Part shown: positions 1 through 6,546 of the stretch, piece by piece
Numbering within the stretch: position 1 is the first letter of the stretch
How the letters are laid out: each line of letters begins with the position of its first letter
Source of the DNA: CANKHA01 sp035699705
GTDB taxonomy: Bacteria > Pseudomonadota > Alphaproteobacteria > Rhizobiales > Xanthobacteraceae
Direction: 5' to 3'
DNA: 12,480 nucleotides
Assembly: GCA_035699705.1 (NCBI GenBank)
Contig: DASSPI010000133.1
Location: 1 to 12,480, forward strand
Notes under the pieces: model-generated
Seen by the model: only the letters and a program-made list of their open reading frames with translations
Databases searched by the model: none
What the model was told of the DNA's origin: nothing
Made by a program: the position numbers and the translations under genes

Positions 1-1
1 C

Positions 2-487
2 TTCATCCGGATGGCGCCGAAGGGCTACGACACGGAAGTCGGCGAACGCGGATTGAAACTGTCCGGCGGCGAGAAGCAGCGCGTCGCCATCGCGCGCACG
101 ATCCTGAAAGGCCCACCGATCCTGGTGCTTGACGAAGCGACCTCGGCGCTCGACAGCCATACCGAGAAGGACATCCAGGATGCGCTCGACCGCGTGTCGA
201 GGAACCGCACGACGCTAGTGATCGCGCATCGGCTCTCCACCATCGTCGCCGCCGACGAGATTATCGTGCTCGACAAGGGTGTGATCGTGGAGCGCGGCAC
301 GCATTACCAGCTGCTCGCGGCCAACGGCCTCTATGCCAGCATGTGGAATCGCCAGCGCGAGGCCGAGGAAGCGCGCGAGAAACTGGCGCGGGCAGAGGAA
401 GAAGAGGGCGGCGAGAACCGCAGCCCGCCGGAGATCGAGCGCGATACGCCTGATAGCGACAAATTGCCCGCCGATGCGGCGGAGTAA
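2..487 (+). CDS. Atm1-type ABC exporter, C-terminal part of nucleotide-binding domain (5' end outside window)
   Basis: This is the last 162 residues of an ABC exporter, open at the left edge in the frame beginning at base 2. It shows the ABC signature LSGGEKQR (fragment residues 20-27), a Walker B with catalytic Glu and D-loop (ILVLDEATSALD), and an H-loop (IAHRLST). The P-loop and the membrane domain lie upstream of the window. The stretch before the signature (GYDTEVGERGLKLSGGEKQR) and the SHTEKDIQ segment after the D-loop are typical of the Atm1/HMT1 family. By family knowledge these inner-membrane homodimers export glutathione-linked sulfur or metal species and support Fe-S cluster supply or metal tolerance. 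The last 40 or so residues are a charged Glu/Arg-rich tail, probably cytoplasmic. The stop lies 23 bases before psd, so co-transcription is likely. A lipid exporter of the MsbA type is the main alternative, but the signature region fits Atm1 better. Confidence 0.88.
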   Translation, partial: FIRMAPKGYDTEVGERGLKLSGGEKQRVAIARTILKGPPILVLDEATSALDSHTEKDIQDALDRVSRNRTTLVIAHRLSTIVAADEIIVLDKGVIVERGTHYQLLAANGLYASMWNRQREAEEAREKLARAEEEEGGENRSPPEIERDTPDSDKLPADAAE

Positions 488-510
488 TCAACAAAGGCAT
501 TTGAAGTCCC

Positions 511-1209
511 ATGTCGATCGCCGCTTCCATCCGCTCGCAGCTCGTTCCGATCCATCCGGAGGGCTATCCCTTCATCGGGATTTTTGCGGTCGCCACCCTG
601 ATCCTGTTCTGGCTATGGGAGCCGCTCGGATGGATCGGGTTCGCGCTCACCGTATGGTGCGCGCTGTTCTTCCGCGATCCGCCGCGGGTGACGCCGGCGC
701 GCGACGGCCTGCTTGTGGCTCCCGCGGATGGCCGCATCAGCATGGTGACGCAGGCGCCGCCGCCGCCGGAGCTCGGCATGGGCGACGCGCCGCTGCCGCG
801 CATCTCCATTTTCATGAGCGTGTTCGATTGTCACATCAACCGCAGTCCACTGGCCGGCCGGATCGAGCGCATCGCCTACCGCGCCGGCGTCTTCCTGAAT
901 GCCGATCTGGACAAGGCGAGCGAGGATAACGAGCGCAACTCTTTTCTGATTGCCGCGCCCGGCGTGAGCATCGCGGTGGTGCAGATCGCGGGCCTGGTGG
1001 CGCGCCGCATTGTTTCTTTCACATCCGAAGGACAGAGCATCGAAGCCGGGCAACGCCTCGGCATGATCCGTTTCGGCTCACGCGTCGACGTCTATTTGCC
1101 CGCTGGCGGAAGCTTTCTGGTTGCGCAGGGACAACGGGCGGTCGCAGGGGAAACGGTGATCGCCGACCTGCGCGCGGCCCAAAACGACAGGAACTTCCGG
1201 GTCGGTTGA
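511..1209 (+). CDS. psd: Phosphatidylserine decarboxylase proenzyme
   Basis: This enzyme decarboxylates phosphatidylserine to phosphatidylethanolamine at the inner membrane, the last step of PE synthesis. It has 232 residues, which fits the short bacterial Psd form. A hydrophobic N-terminus (about residues 19-54) is followed by the conserved FFRDPPR and the VAPADGRI segment. Next comes FMSVFDCHINRSP, with His108, and near the C-terminus RFGSRVDVYLP. In this family the proenzyme cuts itself between the Gly and Ser of that GS pair (Gly189-Ser190 here), and the Ser becomes the pyruvoyl cofactor of the alpha chain. All expected elements are intact. The ATG at 511 is the only good start in frame near the upstream stop, with a modest AAAGG-like site about 12 bases before it. 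The gene sits between the Atm1-like exporter and pssA, so the two consecutive steps of PE synthesis are adjacent. Confidence 0.96.
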   Translation: MSIAASIRSQLVPIHPEGYPFIGIFAVATLILFWLWEPLGWIGFALTVWCALFFRDPPRVTPARDGLLVAPADGRISMVTQAPPPPELGMGDAPLPRISIFMSVFDCHINRSPLAGRIERIAYRAGVFLNADLDKASEDNERNSFLIAAPGVSIAVVQIAGLVARRIVSFTSEGQSIEAGQRLGMIRFGSRVDVYLPAGGSFLVAQGQRAVAGETVIADLRAAQNDRNFRVG

Positions 1210-1271
1210 TTGCTTAACTACATTACCGCACGCGATGGCGACACCACGTAAAATCAGCTATATTGGATAAA

Positions 1272-2174
1272 ATGGCATTCACGGTTTTTGACCCAGAGCG
1301 CCCCGAGAGCAAGCGCCGCCGTTTCCGGCCCGTGCCGGTTCGTATGCTGCTTCCCAACCTTGTGACCCTGCTGGCGCTTTGCGTGGGCCTGACCGGCATC
1401 AGGCTGGCATTCGAAGGCAAGCTGGAGCTGGCGCTTTATGCGATCATCTTTGCCGCGGCGCTCGATGGCATCGACGGCCGTCTTGCCCGCCTGATCAAGG
1501 GCCAGTCCAAATTCGGCGCGGAACTGGACAGCCTTGCCGACTTCATGAATTTCGGCTGCGCGCCGGCGCTCTTTCTTTATCTGTGGGGTCTGAAGGATAT
1601 CGGCAACGTCGGCTGGATCGGCGCGATGGTGTTTGCCATCTGCGCGGCGCTGCGGCTTGCGCGCTTCAACGTGATGATCGACGACCCGAACAGGCCGGCA
1701 TGGGCCGCCAATTATTTCACCGGCATGCCGGCCCCGGCGGGCGCGCTGGTCGTGCTATTGCCGATCTACATCAGCCTGCTCGGCTTTTTCAAAGCGCCTG
1801 CGGTCGTGACGTTGCTCTATACGCTGGCGATAGCCGGTCTGATGGTTTCCCGCATTCCGGTGTTCTCCGGCAAACGCGTGGGGCAGCGCGTGCCGCCGGA
1901 GATGCTGCTGCCGGTTTTCGCGGCGATTGTCGTCTTCTTCGCGCTGCTCATCAGCTATCCGTGGGAAGTGCTCACCGTCGGTACGCTCGTCTATCTGGCG
2001 TTGCTGCCGTTCGGATGGATGTCGTATCGGCGCAGGGCGGGCGAAGTCACCTCGGTTCCGCAGGCGCAGGCGCAAGCGCAAGCGCAGGCGGAAACACCTG
2101 CGGGTGAGCCGGACTCGCCGACGATCGAAGCGCCGGAACGCCCGGGTGAGGCTCGTCCCACCACTCGTCACTGA
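1272..2174 (+). CDS. pssA: CDP-diacylglycerol--serine O-phosphatidyltransferase
   Basis: This enzyme joins CDP-diacylglycerol and L-serine to give phosphatidylserine and CMP, supplying the substrate of Psd encoded just upstream. The full CDP-alcohol phosphotransferase signature DG-x2-AR-x8-G-x3-D-x3-D is present as DGRLAR...G...D...D, with Asp68, Asp86 and Asp90 as the metal and catalytic acids. Several hydrophobic helices follow, as expected of an integral membrane enzyme. I place the start at ATG 1272 (300 residues); a TTG at 1263 would add three residues, and neither has a strong ribosome site. The last 40 or so residues lie beyond the final membrane helix and are low complexity: a Gln-Ala run encoded by a six-base tandem repeat, then Pro/Glu/Arg-rich sequence. 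This tail is not part of the catalytic fold and may vary between strains. The 62-base gap after psd contains no obvious terminator. Confidence 0.95.
   Translation: MAFTVFDPERPESKRRRFRPVPVRMLLPNLVTLLALCVGLTGIRLAFEGKLELALYAIIFAAALDGIDGRLARLIKGQSKFGAELDSLADFMNFGCAPALFLYLWGLKDIGNVGWIGAMVFAICAALRLARFNVMIDDPNRPAWAANYFTGMPAPAGALVVLLPIYISLLGFFKAPAVVTLLYTLAIAGLMVSRIPVFSGKRVGQRVPPEMLLPVFAAIVVFFALLISYPWEVLTVGTLVYLALLPFGWMSYRRRAGEVTSVPQAQAQAQAQAETPAGEPDSPTIEAPERPGEARPTTRH
2061..2090 (+). repeat. Five tandem copies of a six-base unit (CAGGCG/CAAGCG) inside pssA
   Basis: Units read caggcg, caggcg, caagcg, caagcg, caggcg. They are in frame and encode five Gln-Ala pairs from about residue 264 of PssA, in the cytosolic or linker tail. 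Because the unit is six bases, gain or loss by slippage would keep the reading frame. Confidence 0.9.
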
Positions 2175-2183
2175 AAGCAGAGC

Positions 2184-2199
2184 CGAGCGTCAGCGCTCG
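2184..2199. terminator. Possible hairpin between convergent pssA and lipoprotein gene
   Basis: The inverted repeat CGAGCG / CGCTCG (2184-2189 and 2194-2199) encloses a four-base loop TCAG. It covers the last codons and stop of the minus-strand lipoprotein gene and lies 10 bases past the pssA stop. The gap between the two convergent genes is only 15 bases, so a bidirectional terminator would have to be here. There is no T-run on either side, so intrinsic termination is uncertain. Confidence 0.3.
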
Positions 2200-2591
2200 A
2201 GCCAGATGGCTTCGCGGTTGGCCAACTCGCCTTCAAACCGTCCGGGGGCATTCTGCTTCAACACCGCCAACGGCTTTTGCGTGTGATCCTGGATCAGCAG
2301 CGATCCCTGCTGCAACACCCAGCGCCGGCTGGTGAAGAAATTTGCCGGGCAGCCGCCTTCGGGCGCGATGCTTCCTTCCGCAGGCGCAGAAGCAACGAAG
2401 GTCATGCCGCAGGCGCGGCCGCTGGCGGAGACGAGGCGCCAGCGGCCTGCCATATCCACTGGAGGGGCGGCGCGTGCGGCGGCCGGCGCCGCGGAGGATC
2501 CGGTCTCGCCGAGCCCGCTGCAGCCGGCGACAAAAAGTCCGGCCAGAATAGCCAGGCCGCGGGCGGGGGGAAAAAGGCTGGGTGTCATCAT
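2190..2591 (-). CDS. Omp19-like lipoprotein with AprI/Inh-type metalloprotease inhibitor domain
   Basis: This is a small outer-membrane or periplasmic lipoprotein of 133 residues. Residues 1-24 form a lipoprotein signal peptide ending in the lipobox VAGC, so Cys24 is the expected lipidated residue after cleavage. A flexible Ala/Pro/Ser linker (25-46) leads to a compact beta domain. It starts at GRWRL and contains ACGMTF (Cys61), EGGCPANFF (Cys81), a Trp-containing strand, and an RFEG segment near the end. Two cysteines in these positions and the IAPEGGCP motif are typical of the Omp19/AprI family, where they form a disulfide. Family members inhibit metalloproteases or host proteases; the target here is unknown. 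I prefer ATG 2591 or the adjacent ATG 2588, because GCAGAGGG lies just upstream and the upstream extension is not signal-like. It diverges from motA. Confidence 0.8.
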   Translation of the reverse strand: MMTPSLFPPARGLAILAGLFVAGCSGLGETGSSAAPAAARAAPPVDMAGRWRLVSASGRACGMTFVASAPAEGSIAPEGGCPANFFTSRRWVLQQGSLLIQDHTQKPLAVLKQNAPGRFEGELANREAIWLER

Positions 2592-2693
2592 CCCTCTGCA
2601 TAACCCCGCAAAAGGCTGTGGCAAGTAACAATTTGGCTGGCTGTCAGGGGCTTTGCGGCGCCATTGCGCGGCAATTTCCCGAAAAACTTAACG

Positions 2694-2708
2694 GTAACGC
2701 TCCCTTAA
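2694..2708 (+). promoter_or_regulatory. Candidate CtrA-type binding site upstream of motA
   Basis: The sequence reads GTAA, seven bases, TTAA, which matches seven of the eight specified bases of the alphaproteobacterial CtrA box TTAA-N7-TTAA. It ends 66 bases before the motA start, and another TTAA occurs at 2688-2691. CtrA controls motility genes in many alphaproteobacteria, so the position is plausible. One short match in one spacer is weak evidence, and the site could equally serve the divergent lipoprotein gene. Confidence 0.3.
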
Positions 2709-2774
2709 TGGCGCGAGGGCTAGGGTACCTCGATGCCGCGGGGGGCGGCACGCGTCGCATTGGGTGGGGTTTCC

Positions 2775-3554
2775 ATGGATATCGCAACGACGCTCGGTCT
2801 TCTCGGCGGGGCCGTCGTCCTTTGCTCCCTCATCTTGATGGGCGGCGACCTGCGGATGTTCGCGGACAGCCACGCCGCTATCGTGATTTTCGGCGGCTCC
2901 TTCGCCGCGACCCTCATCCGTTTTCCGCTCAGCTCGATCTTTCACGGCATACCCATCGGCGCGCGCTATGCCTTCACGCTGCGCCGCATAACCCAGCGCG
3001 AGCTGGTGGACGAGATCGCCAGCCTTGCGGAGGTTGCACGCAAACAGGGTCCGATCGGGCTGGAGAAAATCGCGATCGAGGATTCCTTTCTTTCCAAGGG
3101 CATCCGCATGGTTGCCGACGGCTATGACGCGGATTTCATCCGCGACAATCTCGAGCGGGAACGCGACAACTTCTGCACGCATCTCGATGAGGGACAAAAA
3201 ATCTACCGCGCGATCGGCGATTGCGCGCCTGCCTTCGGCATGATCGGAACGCTGATCGGCATGGTGCAGATGTTCGCCAATATGACGGATCCTTCCAAGC
3301 TTGGCCCCTATATGGCGGTGGCCCTGCTGGCGACTTTTTACGGCGCGGCGGTGGCAAATCTGTTCTGCCTGCCAATTGCCGACAAGCTGCAGCTGAAGCT
3401 GCATGACGAGGATATCAACCGCACCCTCATCATCGACGGCATTCTGATGATCCGGGACGCCAAGAGCCCGACCTTGGTGCGGGAGATGCTGCTCGCCTAT
3501 CTGCCCGAGCGCCATCGCCACGAGGAAGCGGAAGCTGAGACTGCGCCTGCGTAG
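2775..3554 (+). CDS. motA: MotA/PomA-like stator ion-channel subunit
   Basis: This is the A subunit of a MotA/TolQ/ExbB-family proton or sodium channel, 259 residues, in the inner membrane. Four hydrophobic segments are visible at about residues 4-24, 33-50, 147-168 and 179-204. A large charged cytoplasmic loop lies between the second and third, containing the ARKQGP-LEK segment that in stators faces the rotor. The two prolines important in MotA are present: Pro152 in GDCAPAFGMIGTLIG and Pro200 in LPIADKL. Overall it resembles the PomA branch more than E. coli MotA. The start at ATG 2775 follows a GGTGGGG site. An earlier ATG at 2733 would add 14 residues unlike a MotA N-terminus. The partner motB follows after 35 bases. 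No rotor, filament or chemotaxis gene is in the window, so the rotary partner is not shown. Ion choice cannot be read from the sequence. Confidence 0.9.
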   Translation: MDIATTLGLLGGAVVLCSLILMGGDLRMFADSHAAIVIFGGSFAATLIRFPLSSIFHGIPIGARYAFTLRRITQRELVDEIASLAEVARKQGPIGLEKIAIEDSFLSKGIRMVADGYDADFIRDNLERERDNFCTHLDEGQKIYRAIGDCAPAFGMIGTLIGMVQMFANMTDPSKLGPYMAVALLATFYGAAVANLFCLPIADKLQLKLHDEDINRTLIIDGILMIRDAKSPTLVREMLLAYLPERHRHEEAEAETAPA

Positions 3555-3589
3555 AATACGCGGGCCGTTATCCAGAACGGATTCGGACG

Positions 3590-4420
3590 ATGGCGAGGAA
3601 GAAAGCAGGAGGGCATGCCGCAGGCGGTCACGGCTGGTTCGTGACCTTCGCCGACCTGATGGGCTTGTTGGTCGCCTTCTTCGTCATGCTGGTGGCCTTC
3701 TCGACGCAGGACCAGGCCAAGCTGCAGATGGTCGCCGGGTCCATGCGCGAAGCCTTCGGCGTGCAGGACCGCATCCGCTATTCCGGCGTCATTGAAGTAC
3801 TCGGCCTGCCGACCCGGCCGAAGCTGAAAAACGCCGCCCACATTCCGCCCGAGGAAGCTTCCGACACGCCGACGCCGGAGGACCAGGATCGCAACCGCGA
3901 ATTCGGCGCGCGCTTCAAGACCGACCGCTCCTTTGCGCTCGCTTCCGCCTCGCTGCGCCAGGCGATGCAGGAGATGCCGGAGATCACGGAGGTCTCCAAG
4001 CACATCATGTTCGAGGAGACCAAGGAAGGACTCAATATCGAGATCATCGACCAGGATGGGCGCTCGATGTTCGCCGACGGCTCGAAGGAGCCGAATGAGC
4101 GCACGCGCAAGCTGGTGCAGAAAATCGCGTCGTCGCTGAAGGCGACGCCGCTGCGGGTGTCGATCGCCGGGCATACCGCGGCCAGTCGCGTGCCGCCGAA
4201 ACCAGGCTATGGGCCGTGGGACTTGTCGGCAGACCGCGCCAATGCGGTGCGGCAGATCCTGCAACAGGAGGGCGTGCCGAGCGCGCATTTCTTTATGGTC
4301 GCCGGCAAGGCCGATACCCAGCCGCTTTTTCCCGACGACCCCTATATCGCCGCCAACCGGCGGGTCACCATCACCCTGATGCGCGAAGAGCCCGCGCTGC
4401 CGCCCGGCTTTACGCCCTAG
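3590..4420 (+). CDS. motB: MotB/PomB-like stator subunit with OmpA-type C-terminal domain
   Basis: This is the B subunit paired with the MotA-like protein upstream, 276 residues. A short Gly/His-rich N-terminus precedes one membrane helix beginning WFVTFADLMGLLVAFFVML; Asp22 in it is the conserved ion-carrying residue. A periplasmic linker of about 110 residues, partly charged, leads to an OmpA/MotB peptidoglycan-binding domain (about residues 145-270). That domain shows LRVSIAGHT, WDLSADRANAVRQIL with Arg216, and AANRRVTITLM near the end. Two positions usually occupied by polar residues differ: the Asp after GHT is Ala197, and the Asn before the (W)xLS motif is Pro209. Arg216, which contacts the peptide carboxylate in OmpA-like domains, is kept. 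The stator role is well supported by the pair and by Asp22. Wall anchoring may differ from the textbook mode. Confidence 0.88.
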   Translation: MARKKAGGHAAGGHGWFVTFADLMGLLVAFFVMLVAFSTQDQAKLQMVAGSMREAFGVQDRIRYSGVIEVLGLPTRPKLKNAAHIPPEEASDTPTPEDQDRNREFGARFKTDRSFALASASLRQAMQEMPEITEVSKHIMFEETKEGLNIEIIDQDGRSMFADGSKEPNERTRKLVQKIASSLKATPLRVSIAGHTAASRVPPKPGYGPWDLSADRANAVRQILQQEGVPSAHFFMVAGKADTQPLFPDDPYIAANRRVTITLMREEPALPPGFTP

Positions 4421-4421
4421 T

Positions 4422-4480
4422 GGGTCTTTTCGATGGCCTTATCGGTTCCGCAACGACCCCATGGTCCGCCGAAAAGACCC
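4422..4480. terminator. Long inverted repeat after motB, possible terminator or attenuator
   Basis: An 11-base perfect inverted repeat, GGGTCTTTTCG (4422-4432) and CGAAAAGACCC (4470-4480), starts one base after the motB stop and encloses 37 bases. It is followed at once by a smaller hairpin, CGGG-AAAG-CCCG (4481-4492). No T-run follows on the plus strand, so classic intrinsic termination is not shown. It separates motB from kup and may end or process the motAB transcript. Confidence 0.45.
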
Positions 4481-4558
4481 CGGGAAAGCCCGTGGTGCCC
4501 GTGAAAAGCCGGTGATATAAGGCCGTCCCGTTCCGCTGCGGCGAGACCTATTCAATCC

Positions 4559-6478
4559 ATGACGAAGAGCCCAGACACGCTGCCGCACCGGGCCGCGACG
4601 GAGCCGGCCCATCAACCGCCGGGCAAGTCGAACTTTTGGAAGCTCACGCTCGGCAGTATCGGGGTCGTCTACGGCGACATCGGCACCAGCCCGCTTTACG
4701 CGTTTCGCGAGGCCGCGAAGGCTGCCGCCGGCGGCGGCCCGGTAGACCGGGAAATCGTGCTCGGCGTGCTCTCGCTCATTCTCTGGGCGCTGATCCTCGT
4801 CGTCACCCTCAAATACGTACTGATCCTCCTGCGGGCCGACAATAACGGCGAGGGCGGCACGCTCTCGCTGACCGCGCTCGCCTTCCGCGCACTGGGCCGG
4901 CGGACGCCGGTCGTGCTCGCGCTGGGCATCGTGGGCGCGGCCATGTTCTACGGCTCCTCGCTGATCACGCCGGCGCTTTCGGTGCTCTCGGCGGTGGAGG
5001 GCTTGAAGGTGGCGACGCCGGCCTTCGAGCCCTTCGTGCTGCCGCTTACTTTTGTGATCCTGGCTGGTTTGTTCGCTGTGCAGTCTCACGGTACCGGCAA
5101 GGTTTCGGCGCTGTTCGGACCCATCACCGTGATTTGGTTTCTGGTGATGGCGGTGATCGGCGGTATGCATATCGCCGACGATCCGAGCGTGATGGCGGCG
5201 ATCAACCCACTGTATGCCGTCACTTTCCTGATGGGACACGGCACCATCGGGCTGGTGACGCTGGGCGCGGTGTTCCTCGCCGTCACCGGTAGCGAAGCGC
5301 TCTATGCCGACCTCGGCCATTTCGGCCGCAGGCCGATTCAGAGCGCCTGGTTTCTGCTGGTATTGCCGGCGCTGGTGATCAATTATTTCGGGCAGGGCGC
5401 GCTGGTGCTGACGCATCCGGAAACGATCGAGAATTCGTTCTATCGGCTGGTTCCGGAATCGATGCTGCTGCCGCTGGTCGCGCTGGCTACTGCCGCAACG
5501 ATCATTGCAAGCCAGGCGGTGATCACCGGCGCCTATTCCATCACCCAGCAGGCGATCCAGCTTGGGCTTTTGCCTCGGTTTGAAATCCGCCACACCTCGG
5601 CAGCGCATTACGGGCAGATCTATATTCCGCGCGTAAACATGCTGCTATTTGTGGGCGTGATGCTGCTGGTCGGCCTCTTCCGGACCTCGAGCGATCTCGC
5701 CGGGGCTTACGTCCTGGCCGTGGCCGCCACCGTCTGGGTCGCGGGTCCGCTGGGATTAATCGTGGTCTGGAAGCTCTGGAACAGACCGCTGTGGTTCGCG
5801 ACCGCCTTGATGGGCCCATTCATCATCATCGACTCCGTCTTCCTTGCGGCTTCCACGCTGAAGCTGGCGGAAGGGGCCTGGGTGCCGGTCGCGTTTGGCG
5901 CGGTCATCGTCCTTGTCATGCTGACGTGGCTGCGCGGCACTAATTTTCTGGCACAGAAGACCCGCCGCACCGAGATTCCGCTCGATACGCTTATTCGCAG
6001 CTTCGAAAAGAAGCCTCCGCACAGTGTGCCGGGAACGGCGGTTTTTCTCACCAGCACGCCGGATTTCGCGCCGACGGCGCTGTTGCATAACCTGAAGCAC
6101 AATAAGGTCCTGCATCAGAACAACGTGATCCTGACGATCGTCATCTCGGACACGCCGCGTATCCCGCTTCAAGACCGGGTGACGATCACGCCGGTTTCCT
6201 CCAGCTTCACTCTGGTGGCGCTGCGTTTCGGCTACGTGGAGGAGCCCAATGTGCCGAAGGCGCTGGCCATTGCGCGCAAGCACGGCTGGCAGTTCGACAT
6301 CATGTCGACGTCGTTTTTCCTTTCGCGCCGAGCGCTGAAGCCGGCCGCCCATTCCGGCATGCCGCGCTGGCAGGACCGGCTGTTCATCTGGCTGGCCCGG
6401 TCGGCGAGCGACGCCACCGACTTCTTCCAGATCCCGACCGGCCGGGTGGTGGAGGTCGGCACCCAGGTGACGATTTGA
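4559..6478 (+). CDS. kup: Kup-family low-affinity potassium uptake protein
   Basis: Kup proteins bring potassium into the cell, probably by proton symport, through the inner membrane. The family signature GVVYGDIGTSPLYAF sits at residues 35-49, after a polar N-terminus of about 25 residues. About 12 hydrophobic segments fill residues 30-470. They include GEGGTLSLTALAFRAL and the GSEALYADLGHFG loop, both strongly conserved in Kup. A hydrophilic C-terminal domain of about 160 residues ends in the usual VGTQVTI-like tail. The length of 639 residues is normal. The start at ATG 4559 has only a weak upstream GCGAGA. It lies 138 bases after motB, beyond the inverted repeat at 4422-4480, so it probably has its own promoter, which I could not locate with confidence. 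The ybaL-type antiporter follows after 68 bases. Confidence 0.95.
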   Translation: MTKSPDTLPHRAATEPAHQPPGKSNFWKLTLGSIGVVYGDIGTSPLYAFREAAKAAAGGGPVDREIVLGVLSLILWALILVVTLKYVLILLRADNNGEGGTLSLTALAFRALGRRTPVVLALGIVGAAMFYGSSLITPALSVLSAVEGLKVATPAFEPFVLPLTFVILAGLFAVQSHGTGKVSALFGPITVIWFLVMAVIGGMHIADDPSVMAAINPLYAVTFLMGHGTIGLVTLGAVFLAVTGSEALYADLGHFGRRPIQSAWFLLVLPALVINYFGQGALVLTHPETIENSFYRLVPESMLLPLVALATAATIIASQAVITGAYSITQQAIQLGLLPRFEIRHTSAAHYGQIYIPRVNMLLFVGVMLLVGLFRTSSDLAGAYVLAVAATVWVAGPLGLIVVWKLWNRPLWFATALMGPFIIIDSVFLAASTLKLAEGAWVPVAFGAVIVLVMLTWLRGTNFLAQKTRRTEIPLDTLIRSFEKKPPHSVPGTAVFLTSTPDFAPTALLHNLKHNKVLHQNNVILTIVISDTPRIPLQDRVTITPVSSSFTLVALRFGYVEEPNVPKALAIARKHGWQFDIMSTSFFLSRRALKPAAHSGMPRWQDRLFIWLARSASDATDFFQIPTGRVVEVGTQVTI

Positions 6479-6546
6479 ATTTGCGGCAGGCGACCAAGTA
6501 GCGTGCGCGCCGAAGTACCACCGGGACACCCGCTCCCTCTAACAGG

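Noticed and set aside
333..929. Second open frame spanning the ABC exporter end and psd
   Set aside because: It crosses a gene boundary in another frame, is Arg/Ala-rich, and both real genes have intact family motifs in their own frames.
2332..2628. Plus-strand open frame opposite the lipoprotein gene
   Set aside because: The minus strand gives a convincing lipobox and Omp19-like domain, while the plus frame is low-complexity Ala/Arg/Gly sequence.
4439..5608. Long open frame on the minus strand opposite kup (389 codons)
   Set aside because: Kup is unmistakable on the plus strand here. The antisense translation is rich in Arg, His, Gln and Asp with no hydrophobic core or motif, the usual shadow of a GC-rich gene.
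5756..6529. Minus-strand open frame opposite the end of kup (257 codons)
   Set aside because: It has the same Arg/Gln/His-rich shadow composition, no recognisable motif, and full overlap with the Kup C-terminal domain.
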